From: CAWELS01 sp964468205
Lineage (GTDB): Bacteria; Acidobacteriota; Terriglobia; Bryobacterales; Bryobacteraceae
Assembly: GCA_964468205.1 (NCBI GenBank)
Contig: CAYXVG010000126.1
Coordinates: 1-8,739 of the forward strand
Direction of reading: 5' to 3'
DNA: 8,739 bases
This document shows positions 1 through 6,699 of the stretch, one piece after another. The notes beneath the pieces were generated by a model. The model was not told the origin of the DNA. It was given only the letters and a program-made list of their open reading frames with translations, and did no database searches. The number at the start of each line of letters is the position of its first letter. Position 1 is the first letter of the stretch. A program made the translations under genes and the position numbers.

Positions 1-301
1 TTCACAGACACCGCCAATGCGATCATTCCAGGGGGGCGGCTCGCAACCGCAACGGGACGCGAATTCCCCCCGCAAGGCCACCGACGCCGCCGGCACGGTC
101 ATTCCGCGTAGACGGATCGCTCCCGCAACCAGCAGCAGGTCATTTCCCGGCGGCTGGTTCACAGACACCGCCAATGCGATCATTCCAGGGGGGCGGCTCG
201 CAACCGCAACGGGACGCGAATTCCCCCCGCAAGGCCACCGACGCCGCCGGCACGGTCATTCCGGGTAGACGGATCGCTCCCGCAACCAGCAGGTCGTTTC
301 G
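1..301. repeat. 157-bp tandem repeat, two copies, nested half-units
   Basis: Copy 1 is 1-157 and copy 2 is 158-301. The first 106 bases are identical, position 107 (C) differs from 264 (G), and identity resumes to about 131. Copy 2 then lacks one AGC triplet and diverges. Each unit is a diverged dimer: bases 3-29 match 79-105 at about 20 of 27 positions, an offset of 76, and the second half-step is 81. The array is already in progress at base 1, so it probably extends to the left. The unit is not a multiple of three, so no reading frame is conserved across copies and the ORFs here are probably not genes. Near-identity of the copies suggests recent duplication. The function is unknown. Confidence 0.9.
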
Positions 302-375
302 CAGGCCCGGTCCTGTAGCGGCGGAGGCAATGGGCCGGAAAGCTCACCTCCTCCGCGAAACTCACGATTTCTGCT

Positions 376-403
376 TTGGCGAGTTGACAGCGTAGGGTAT
401 CAT
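376..403 (+). promoter_or_regulatory. Candidate sigma-70 promoter of 6S RNA
   Basis: The -35 candidate is TTGGCG (376-381, 4 of 6 to consensus) and the -10 candidate is TATCAT (398-403), with a 16-nt spacer. This would start transcription near 410-411, exactly where the 6S closing stem begins. A perfect TTGACA at 384-389 lies only 8 nt from the -10, so it cannot pair with it in the usual way. The assignment rests on spacing and on the position of the RNA 5' end. Confidence 0.5.
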
Positions 404-409
404 TGAACA

Positions 410-612
410 AGGAGCGTGTCTGCCAAGCAGGTGTTGGTCCTCTTTTAAACTGATCCAACACTCAGTCCGACAAGGCCCGCTAAGCATTCAGCGTCGGTGA
501 GCAGGCTCCGGCCCTACCGGCTAACAGGAGAAGCCTAAAGACGCTCTGTGGGCCGATTCCCTTGACATAAGGGGGTCAGTCGAGAGGCAGCACGGCTTGT
601 TGGTACGCTCCA
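410..612 (+). ncRNA. ssrS: 6S RNA
   Basis: 6S RNA binds the housekeeping RNA polymerase holoenzyme, mimics an open promoter and serves as template for short product RNAs. The expected fold can be drawn by eye. The closing stem pairs 411-420 with 602-611, 424-428 with 595-599, 431-436 with 588-593, and 439-442 with 584-587. The central bubble has 443-473 on one side and 555-583 on the other; the 3' side carries the typical small hairpin CCCTT/AAGGG (559-563/569-573). The terminal arm pairs 474-480 with 548-554, 491-495 with 540-544, and 504-507 with 532-535, with an apical CCGG/CCGG loop (508-520). Blocks GGTGAGCA, GAGAAGCCT and CCTTGA resemble E. coli 6S at the same places. Length is about 203 nt, slightly longer than E. 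coli (184). Ends are set by the closing stem, so they are good to a few bases. No U-tract terminator follows. Confidence 0.88.
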
Positions 613-734
613 TCCTTCTTCTTGCCTCTGTTTCGGATCGACGGTCACTTAGGGGTTCCCTGAGAGTTTTTGGAATACTGATCCCGTGGCGGGAGGTCTT
701 CCGTCCGCAACCGGCGCCGGGAGGCGCTTGAAAT

Positions 735-1511
735 ATGAACCTGCTTTTCGTCGGTGACATCTTCGCCTCCGCTGGAAGGCGTATCCTGCTCGAGAACCTG
801 ATGTCGGTTGTCAGCGAAGAAGAGATCAAACTCGTGGTCGCCAATTGCGAGAATGCCGCCGGCGGCTTCGGCGTCACCCCCATGATTGCCGACGACCTCT
901 TCGCCCACGGCATTGACGCCATGACATCGGGCAACCACATCTGGGACAAGCGGGAGATCTACAGTTATCTCGACCAGCAGGAGCGCCTGCTGCGGCCGGC
1001 GAACTATCCCGGCGACGTCCCGGGACGGGGAGTATCCGTCGTTATGGCCCGGAACGGCGTGAAGTGCGCAGTCATCAACCTGCAAGGCCGCACCTATATG
1101 CCCAATACCGACTGCCCCTTCCGGGAAGTGGACAAGATTCTCGAGGCCCTTGACCCAAACGTCAAGGTGCGGATCGTCGATTTCCACGCCGAGGTAACCA
1201 GCGAAAAAATGGCGATGGGCTGGCATCTGAACGGCCGCGTTTCCGCGGTTCTGGGCACCCACACACACGTGCCAACCGCGGATACGACGGTCCTGGACGG
1301 CGGCACAGCCTACCAGACCGATGTCGGCATGACCGGCCCGTACGAGTCCATCATCGGGGTGAAGATCGATCCGATTCTGCGCCGGTTTTACACGGCCCTG
1401 CCGGTCCGCATGGAGGCCGCCAAGCATAATGCCCAACTCCATGCGGTGGTGATTTCAGTCAACCCGGAAACCGGGAAGGCAACGGCGGCGAAGCGGATCG
1501 AGCGCCGGTAG
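735..1511 (+). CDS. ymdB: YmdB-family (TIGR00282) metallophosphoesterase
   Basis: This is a cytoplasmic calcineurin-like phosphoesterase of 258 aa; B. subtilis YmdB is similar in size. The dinuclear-metal residues sit at nearly the same numbers as in YmdB: D8 (VGDIF), E39 and N40 (NCEN), N67 and H68 (GNHIWD), H151 (DFHAEVTSEK), and H176 and H178 (GTHTHVPTAD). The family block TDVGMTGPY lies near the end. YmdB hydrolyses 2',3'-cyclic nucleotides in vitro and affects biofilm and motility decisions in Bacillus; the physiological substrate is not settled. The start is supported by GGAGG at 720-724, 10 nt upstream. In many bacteria this gene follows rny (RNase Y), but here the upstream neighbour is the 6S RNA. 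It may be expressed by read-through from the 6S promoter, since no good promoter is visible in 613-734. Confidence 0.93.
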   Translation: MNLLFVGDIFASAGRRILLENLMSVVSEEEIKLVVANCENAAGGFGVTPMIADDLFAHGIDAMTSGNHIWDKREIYSYLDQQERLLRPANYPGDVPGRGVSVVMARNGVKCAVINLQGRTYMPNTDCPFREVDKILEALDPNVKVRIVDFHAEVTSEKMAMGWHLNGRVSAVLGTHTHVPTADTTVLDGGTAYQTDVGMTGPYESIIGVKIDPILRRFYTALPVRMEAAKHNAQLHAVVISVNPETGKATAAKRIERR

Positions 1512-1611
1512 GCGAGCCGGCGGGCATGATCGTCACCGGGCAACCTTGGCCAGGCTATCAAGTTTTGTAACGGGCATGCTCCGGAACGCATCCATGGGAG
1601 TGAGGTTTTCA

Positions 1612-1752
1612 ATGGACCCTTTAACGCTATCCCCCATCCTTTTCGCCGGCATACTTGCCGTTACCGCCTTTTTCTCGGCCGCACTGATCATTGGCGACCG
1701 CCGGGCGGTCCGCGTCGAGATTGAGCGCCGCCGGCGGAACAACGCCGCATAG
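1612..1752 (+). CDS. Small single-span membrane protein, 46 aa
   Basis: I do not recognise a family. The 46-aa product has a short N-terminus, one hydrophobic helix (about residues 8-27, rich in Ile, Leu, Ala and Phe), and a strongly basic C-terminus with an Arg-rich run (residues 39-42) that should stay in the cytoplasm. The frame is open further upstream, but the start at 1612 is preferred because GTGAGG (1600-1605) lies 6 nt before it and the helix then begins close to the N-terminus. It lies 100 nt after the phosphoesterase gene on the same strand and could be co-transcribed with it. Small membrane peptides often regulate a larger membrane partner, but nothing here shows one. A non-coding reading of this ORF remains possible. 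Confidence 0.45.
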   Translation: MDPLTLSPILFAGILAVTAFFSAALIIGDRRAVRVEIERRRRNNAA

Positions 1753-1780
1753 CCTAGTACCCTCCGATTCGCCGCCGACT

Positions 1781-1795
1781 CCGGTATCATACCGG
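1781..1795 (+). promoter_or_regulatory. Palindrome carrying -10-like TATCAT before the esterase gene
   Basis: CCGGTATCATACCGG is a perfect 7-1-7 palindrome ending one base before the ATG at 1797. Its centre holds TATCAT (1785-1790), a plausible -10 hexamer exactly 6 nt before the start codon. There is no Shine-Dalgarno sequence. The simplest reading is a leaderless promoter. The dyad could also be an operator, so that a repressor bound there would cover the -10 and the start. No convincing -35 lies around 1762-1768. Confidence 0.4.
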
Positions 1796-1796
1796 C

Positions 1797-3062
1797 ATGA
1801 TGCTGTTGCTCGTCCTTATGGTTTTGCTGGTTGGCGCCGTCCCCTCGGACGCTCAACCAGCCGGATTCAACTACGACGATTCCAAAGTTCCGGACTATGT
1901 TCTTCCGGACCCGCTCGTTAACGAATTAGGGGTTCGCGTGTCGACCCCCGCGGAGTGGCGGGAGACGCGGCGGCCTGAAATTCTCCGCCTGTTCGAACGG
2001 GAGGTCTACGGCAAGAGCCCCGCACCGCTCGACACTCTGGTGTTTGAAGGCGCCAGCATCGACCGGCAGGCTCTCGGAGGCAAGGCCATTCGGAAGGAAG
2101 TTTCGGTCCTTTTCAACGGCAAGACAGACGGCCCTCGGATGAGCCTTCTCATCTACCTCCCCGCTGGAGCCAAAGGCCCCGTTCCGGTATTCCTCGGCTT
2201 GAACTTTGGCGGGAATCATTCGATCGTCGACGACCCCGGCGTCACTCTGTCGAAGACCTGGATGCGGCCGCGCGACGATGGCAGTGTCGTCAACAACCGG
2301 GCCACTGAAAAGACTCGCGGCAATGCATCGAGCCGCTGGCCGGTCGAGAGAATCATCGGCCGGGGCTACGGCGTCGCCACCATCTACTACGGCGATATCG
2401 TGCCGGACCACAAGGACGGGCTGGAAGAAGGAGTACATCGACTCTACGGCCAGCCCGGATCGGATGAATGGGGCGCCATCGGCGCTTGGGCCTGGGGCCT
2501 CAGCCGGGCAATGGACTATTTCGAGACCGATCCTGACATCGACGAGCGGCGCGTCGCCGTCATGGGTCATTCGCGGCTCGGTAAAACGTCTCTGTGGGCC
2601 GGCGCCAGTGACGAGCGGTTCGCCATCGTCATCTCGAACAACTCCGGCTGTGGCGGCGCCGCGCTCAGCCGGCGCGCCTTCGGGGAAACCGTGAAGCGCA
2701 TCAACACCGTGTTTCCGCACTGGTTCGCGGACAACTTCGAGAAGTATAACGATAAGGAAGACGAGCTTCCGGTGGACCAGCACATGCTGATCGCGCTGAT
2801 GGCTCCGCGGCCGGTGTATATCGCCAGCGCCGAGGAAGACCTGTGGGCCGACCCGCGCGGCGAGTTCCTCTCCGCCCTGCACGCCGATCCGGTCTACCGG
2901 CTGCTCGGGCGCATCGGCCTTCCCGCGAAAGAGATGCCGAACGTCGACGAGCCGGTGGCCGGAACCATCGGCTACCACATCCGCAGCGGCGGCCATAGCG
3001 TCACCGCCTTCGACTGGAAGCAGTATCTCGACTTCGCTGACCGGCATTTCGGCCGGAGATAG
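1797..3062 (+). CDS. CE15 glucuronoyl esterase, secreted
   Basis: This enzyme family cleaves the ester between lignin alcohols and 4-O-methyl-glucuronic acid side chains of glucuronoxylan. The 421-aa protein has a Sec-type signal peptide (residues 1-19, ending SDAQ) and an alpha/beta-hydrolase body. The nucleophile motif GHSRLGK is at 257-263 with Ser259. The likely catalytic His is H400 (SGGHSVTAF), and an acidic residue lies in the EEDLWADP loop (D348). The usual Glu position in the ESGxGG block reads NNSGCGG here, with Asn282 in place of Glu. By recalled OtCE15A numbering (S267, E290, D356, H408) the spacings match, so D348 would act as the acid. ATG 1797 is followed directly by a second ATG at 1800, so either may be used. 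It is convergent with the DUF1080 gene, 6 bp apart. An acetyl-xylan-esterase-like specificity is possible. Confidence 0.88.
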   Translation: MMLLLVLMVLLVGAVPSDAQPAGFNYDDSKVPDYVLPDPLVNELGVRVSTPAEWRETRRPEILRLFEREVYGKSPAPLDTLVFEGASIDRQALGGKAIRKEVSVLFNGKTDGPRMSLLIYLPAGAKGPVPVFLGLNFGGNHSIVDDPGVTLSKTWMRPRDDGSVVNNRATEKTRGNASSRWPVERIIGRGYGVATIYYGDIVPDHKDGLEEGVHRLYGQPGSDEWGAIGAWAWGLSRAMDYFETDPDIDERRVAVMGHSRLGKTSLWAGASDERFAIVISNNSGCGGAALSRRAFGETVKRINTVFPHWFADNFEKYNDKEDELPVDQHMLIALMAPRPVYIASAEEDLWADPRGEFLSALHADPVYRLLGRIGLPAKEMPNVDEPVAGTIGYHIRSGGHSVTAFDWKQYLDFADRHFGRR

Positions 3063-3068
3063 AAAGAC

Positions 3069-3674
3069 TCAGGCGCGAAGCCGGATATTGCGGACCCGGA
3101 CTTCCATACCCGTGAAGTGGTCCCCGGCGTGGACTTGAATGCCGACGCTACCCGGCCCCGGAAAAGCGTCATCGTGGACATCCACGACTTTCTTCCCGTT
3201 CTGGATGACTTGCAGGTGATCTCCCTCCGCGATGATGCGGAGCGCATTCCAGCCGTCGCGATTGAGTGAGGCGGGGTCGCGGTTTTCGGCGATGAAGGCC
3301 TTTCCCATGCAGTAAAGCGACCCGGACAACACGCCTGGGTGACTGCCCTGCTCGAGGAAATCCGCCTGGTAGCCGGTCTTAGGGCCGGACCAGCGGAACC
3401 AGATGCCGCTGTTGCCGGGCCACTTCATCTTCCATTCGGCCTCCAGTTCGAAATCCTTCCACTGCTTCTCCGTGAAAAGGTCGCCGGAAGCCCCGCCGGG
3501 GCCCTGACGCCCCACGATGGCCCCGTCCACGACGCTCCATGAGGCGTTTCCGATCGTCTTCCATCCGTCGAGGCTTGTGCCATTCAAAAGCGGCATCCAG
3601 TCCCCGGCCGCGAGTGGCCATCGCGTCAGAAGCGGCGCCGCGAGCGACGCGGTAAAGAGGTCCCTTCTCGTCAT
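3069..3674 (-). CDS. DUF1080 / 3-keto-disaccharide hydrolase domain protein, Tat-exported
   Basis: The 201-aa product is a single DUF1080 (PF06439) domain, a concanavalin-like beta-sandwich. Characterised members cleave 3-keto-glycosides made by periplasmic glucose-fructose-type oxidoreductases. The N-terminus TRRDLF (2-7) followed by a hydrophobic stretch is a twin-arginine signal, so the protein should be folded before export. Family blocks visible are LLNGTSLDGW (29-38), WKMKWPGNSGIWFRW (81-95), SGSLY (117-121), NRDGWNALRI (138-147) and GSVGIQVHAG (175-184). The length is normal for a one-domain member. TAGGAT lies 6 nt before the ATG and no Shine-Dalgarno is at normal spacing (GGAG is too far), which suggests a leaderless mRNA. 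It is read towards the CE15 gene and away from the dehydratase gene. The substrate cannot be told from the sequence. Confidence 0.85.
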   Translation of the reverse strand: MTRRDLFTASLAAPLLTRWPLAAGDWMPLLNGTSLDGWKTIGNASWSVVDGAIVGRQGPGGASGDLFTEKQWKDFELEAEWKMKWPGNSGIWFRWSGPKTGYQADFLEQGSHPGVLSGSLYCMGKAFIAENRDPASLNRDGWNALRIIAEGDHLQVIQNGKKVVDVHDDAFPGPGSVGIQVHAGDHFTGMEVRVRNIRLRA

Positions 3675-3754
3675 ACAGCTATCCTACTCCGGGCGCGCGG
3701 GTTCGTGGCGGGAGCCGCAGGCGGACCGCACCGGTCGTAGTAAGATAAGGCGTC
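3675..3754. promoter_or_regulatory. Divergent promoter region with two leaderless-type starts
   Basis: These 80 bp separate two divergently transcribed genes. On the minus strand TAGGAT (3686-3681) stands 6 nt before the ATG at 3674. On the plus strand TAAGAT (3741-3746) stands 8 nt before the ATG at 3755; a weak AAGG (3747-3750) lies only 4 nt from that ATG. No clear -35 hexamers or operator dyads are visible. Confidence 0.45.
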
Positions 3755-5452
3755 ATGGACGCCGACTGGAAATCGAAGCTACGCAGCAAAAACTGGTTCT
3801 ACGATAACGAGTACTACGCATTCGCCCGCCGCGCCTATCTGCGGTCGGAGGGTCTGAACCGGGACATCTTTGACGAGGAGCGGCCCGTGATCGGCATCTG
3901 CAATTCGTGGAGCGAGCTGAATCACTGTAACCGCCACCTGCGCGAAGTGGCCGAGGCGGTGAAGCGTGGGGTGTGGAAGGCGGGCGGCCTCCCGCTCGAG
4001 TTCCCCACTATCTCCCTCGGCGAACCGTTCATGAAGCCCACGTCGATGCTGTTCCGCAATCTCATGGCGATGGACGTGGAGGAGTGCATCCGGGCTTACC
4101 CGCTGGACGGGGTGGTGCTGCTCTGCGGCTGTGATAAGACGACGCCGGCTCAGATCATGGGCGCGTCGAGCGTCGACCTGCCGTCGATCGTCGTCCCCGG
4201 CGGCCCGCAGCTCAGTGCCGTCTGGAAGAACCGCAAGCTCGGCTCGGGGACCGATGGGCGGAAGCTTTATGACCAGTACCGGATGGGCCAGATCAGCGAA
4301 GAGGAATGGTGCGAGATCGAGGGCGCGATCGCGCGCTCGGCCGGCCACTGCATGGTGATGGGCACCGCTTCCACCATGACGAGCCTGGCCGAGGCTTTGG
4401 GAATGACGCTGCCCGACTGCGCCAACATTCCGGCGCCGGACTCGCGGCGGCTATCAACCGCCGAGTTGAGTGGAATGCGGGCCGTCGAGATGGTCGAGCA
4501 CGACCGGCGGCCGTCGCAGATCATGACCCGGGCGGCGTTTGAGAATGCGGTGGCCGTCTGCATGGCTCTCGGCGGCTCCACCAACGCCGTGGTCCATCTG
4601 ATTGCGATGGCCGGCCGGCTCGGCATCCGGCTCGAGCTCGAAGCCTTCGACCGCATCTCGCGCAAGGTCCCGCACCTGGTGAACGTCAAGCCTTCCGGCG
4701 AATTCCTCATGGAGGACTTCTTCCACGCCGGTGGAGTGCGGGCGGTGATGCGGGAGATCCTTCCGCTGCTTGACGGCGATTGCCTCACGGTGAACGGCAA
4801 GACGATCGCCGAAAACGTGAGCGGGGCCGAATGCCATAGCCGTGAAGTGATTCGTCCGCTCGACGATCCGCTTTTCGCCGAGGGCGGCACGGCAATCTTG
4901 CAAGGTAATCTGTGCCCCGACGGCGCGGTGATCAAACAGACCGCCGCATCGCCGGAACTCCTGCAGCATCGGGGCCGCGCGTTTGTGTTCAAGAATTACG
5001 AGATCATGAAGAGCCAGATGGAAGACCCGGACCTCCCCGTGGATAAGGACTCCGTGCTGGTGATGAAGAACGCCGGTCCGAAGGGCGGCCCGGGCTTTCC
5101 GGAGTGGGGCCACATGCCGATGCCGAAGGCTCTGCTGGCCAAGGGCGTGCAGGACGTAGTGCGCATCTCCGACGCCCGGATGAGCGGAACGAGTTTTGGG
5201 ACCGTGGTGCTCCACGTTTCGCCGGAGTCCGCGGTGGGCGGTCCCCTGGCGGCGGTCGAGACCGGTGACGAGATTATCCTCGATGTGCCGAACCGGAGGT
5301 TGGAACTGAACATCCCGACGGCCGAATTGCGCCGGCGGCTCAGCCTTTTCCTGCCACCGCCACCGCACTACACCCGCGGTTACGGGAAGCTGTTTCTCGA
5401 CCACGTCACGCAAGCCCATCTGGGCTGCGACTTCGATTTCCTGGCGCCGTAG
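3755..5452 (+). CDS. IlvD/Edd-family sugar-acid dehydratase
   Basis: The 565-aa cytoplasmic enzyme removes water from a sugar acid (or dihydroxy acid) to give a 2-keto-3-deoxy acid, using an iron-sulfur cluster and Mg2+. Cluster cysteines are C58 (LNHC), C126 (GCDKTTP, after C124) and C199 (GHC). Other family blocks are LGEPF (88-92), GTASTMTSLAEALGM (203-217) and the active-site segment SDARMSGTSFG (472-482) with the probable catalytic Ser477. These positions are offset by 1-3 from L-arabinonate dehydratase of Rhizobium as I recall it (C59, C127, C200, S480). The C-terminus (DHVTQAHLGCDFDF) also fits the sugar-acid branch, so a pentonate or similar acid is a better guess than the branched-chain amino acid pathway. 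L-arabinonate, D-xylonate and others cannot be told apart here. The last 47 bp overlap the baeRF gene on the other strand. Full length. Confidence 0.9.
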   Translation: MDADWKSKLRSKNWFYDNEYYAFARRAYLRSEGLNRDIFDEERPVIGICNSWSELNHCNRHLREVAEAVKRGVWKAGGLPLEFPTISLGEPFMKPTSMLFRNLMAMDVEECIRAYPLDGVVLLCGCDKTTPAQIMGASSVDLPSIVVPGGPQLSAVWKNRKLGSGTDGRKLYDQYRMGQISEEEWCEIEGAIARSAGHCMVMGTASTMTSLAEALGMTLPDCANIPAPDSRRLSTAELSGMRAVEMVEHDRRPSQIMTRAAFENAVAVCMALGGSTNAVVHLIAMAGRLGIRLELEAFDRISRKVPHLVNVKPSGEFLMEDFFHAGGVRAVMREILPLLDGDCLTVNGKTIAENVSGAECHSREVIRPLDDPLFAEGGTAILQGNLCPDGAVIKQTAASPELLQHRGRAFVFKNYEIMKSQMEDPDLPVDKDSVLVMKNAGPKGGPGFPEWGHMPMPKALLAKGVQDVVRISDARMSGTSFGTVVLHVSPESAVGGPLAAVETGDEIILDVPNRRLELNIPTAELRRRLSLFLPPPPHYTRGYGKLFLDHVTQAHLGCDFDFLAP

Positions 5453-6656
5453 GCCACCGGGAGTTTGCGGCGCTCTCGTAATCTCGAGCTTGCGAGTCTG
5501 TCCCGAACGCGTTCCTCCCCAGGCGGCCGAGGGGATGATATCGCACGAGACAGGCCACTCCTCCGAGCCTCGTCAGTATGCGGCACTGGCCTACTGTCTC
5601 CACTGCGGCGCGGCCGGTTGCCGCCAGCCTGTTCATCTCTTCCCGGATACTCGAACGGCGAAGCCACATTGCGCCACAACGCAAACAGGCGCTCGGAAAA
5701 GAATGGTCAAGTTGAGCGTGGCCGCACGCGCTACAGATCCATGCCGGACCGGGGTCATAAGAGCCGGCCATCAACAGCACGTCGACCCGCTCCTCTCGAA
5801 GAGCGTAGTAAGTGTCGCCGGTTCCGGCCGCGGCGAGTCCCTGCACCATGATCTCCTGCCGGATTTTCTCAGCCACAGTCTCGGATTTCCGGTTCGCCCC
5901 TTCCATTTGTGAATCCGGCGCCGGGGGCATGATTCCGCCATTCTCTTCACGGAAAAATGCGGGGACGACGCCGGCCAGCCTGGCCGCGAGCGGGCGCGGA
6001 AGCGATCTCCGAAGCCGCGCGGCCACTTGCGGGTCTCCGCTCAGTACCAGGTGGGCCAGCCCACCGTCTGACATAAGCTGGGAGAGGATCGCATTGTACT
6101 CATCAAAGGACCTGCTCGTTTGATCAACGTAACGCCTCCTATAGTGTTCCCTGATCCATTCACGGCCGATCCGGCGCCCGCATTCGGGCTGCTGCCGCCA
6201 GATCTCCATCGCGCTGGCTCCGAGATTGACTCCGAAGATACGCAACTCCGCCCCGGTGGCGTGCAGGACCACATAGCGGTGATAGTCGTCTCTCAATTCG
6301 ACAAGATGGTAGACGTTCGGAACAGTGTCGACCGCAAGATACGGCGGAACCGGCACACGGAACTGAAGTGGCAGGAAGAACGGCTCGCCACCTCCACGGG
6401 AGAAGATCGCAGTACCTCGCGCGGCCGGAAGCAGACTGCTTGCAAGGAATGTCTCGATCGGACGCCAGGCTTCCTCGAAACCAGCGCGAGCGGCAACGTC
6501 GAGGCTCGAACGCAATTGGCAAACCCGGCTACTGAGCCATCCGCGCCAGTTTGATCCACCCGTGTCAAGACCGAGGTAGCAACTGATAACGGGGGCGCCC
6601 GGACGATCCAACGTTGCCAAGGCGAGGATGCTGTGTTCGAGGTTTTTCAGGTCCAT
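5406..6656 (-). CDS. baeRF-type (bacterial eRF1-like) protein with zinc ribbon
   Basis: The 416-aa product resembles the bacterial relatives of archaeal/eukaryotic release factor 1 described by comparative genomics and thought to act at stalled or hibernating ribosomes. Residues 1-110 match an N-terminal domain (APVISCYLGLDTGG, 21-34). Residues 120-235 look like the RNase H-like middle domain (VVLHATGAELRIFGV; FDEYNAILSQL). Residues 285-372 are the L7Ae-like third domain, interrupted by a zinc ribbon (C308, C311, C324, C327). No GGQ motif is present, so peptide release by the classical route is unlikely. The start at 6656 is chosen because family similarity begins there and AGGA lies 8 nt upstream. 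The domain normally ends around LGGVACLVRY (364-373); about 43 further residues, Arg/Ser/Pro-rich, appear to be a read-on tail. It is third in the minus-strand operon, 43 nt after the receiver-like gene. The family subtype is uncertain. Confidence 0.75.
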   Translation of the reverse strand: MDLKNLEHSILALATLDRPGAPVISCYLGLDTGGSNWRGWLSSRVCQLRSSLDVAARAGFEEAWRPIETFLASSLLPAARGTAIFSRGGGEPFFLPLQFRVPVPPYLAVDTVPNVYHLVELRDDYHRYVVLHATGAELRIFGVNLGASAMEIWRQQPECGRRIGREWIREHYRRRYVDQTSRSFDEYNAILSQLMSDGGLAHLVLSGDPQVAARLRRSLPRPLAARLAGVVPAFFREENGGIMPPAPDSQMEGANRKSETVAEKIRQEIMVQGLAAAGTGDTYYALREERVDVLLMAGSYDPGPAWICSACGHAQLDHSFPSACLRCGAMWLRRSSIREEMNRLAATGRAAVETVGQCRILTRLGGVACLVRYHPLGRLGRNAFGTDSQARDYESAANSRWPTAPGNRSRSPDGLA

Positions 6657-6699
6657 GGGATGTATCCTGGTTCTCTTGCCTTGTAGTGTTCTGTTTCGG

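Noticed and set aside
384..389. Perfect TTGACA as the -35 of the 6S promoter
   Set aside because: Only 8 nt separate it from TATCAT, and a -10 at 17-nt spacing (407-412) does not resemble the consensus.
17..395. Two overlapping ORFs with the same N-terminal sequence in the repeat array
   Set aside because: They are the same repeat read twice; the 157-bp step shifts frame, there is no ribosome site, and the minus-strand ORF at 180-461 covers part of the 6S RNA.
1926..3047. Long 373-aa ORF antisense to the CE15 gene
   Set aside because: No domain is recognisable, and the opposite strand has full family motifs; long shadow ORFs are expected in GC-rich DNA. The same holds for 4454-5419 against the dehydratase.
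5490..5912. Plus-strand ORF of 140 aa opposite the baeRF gene
   Set aside because: It mirrors the zinc-ribbon region of the real gene and has no start signal or family features.
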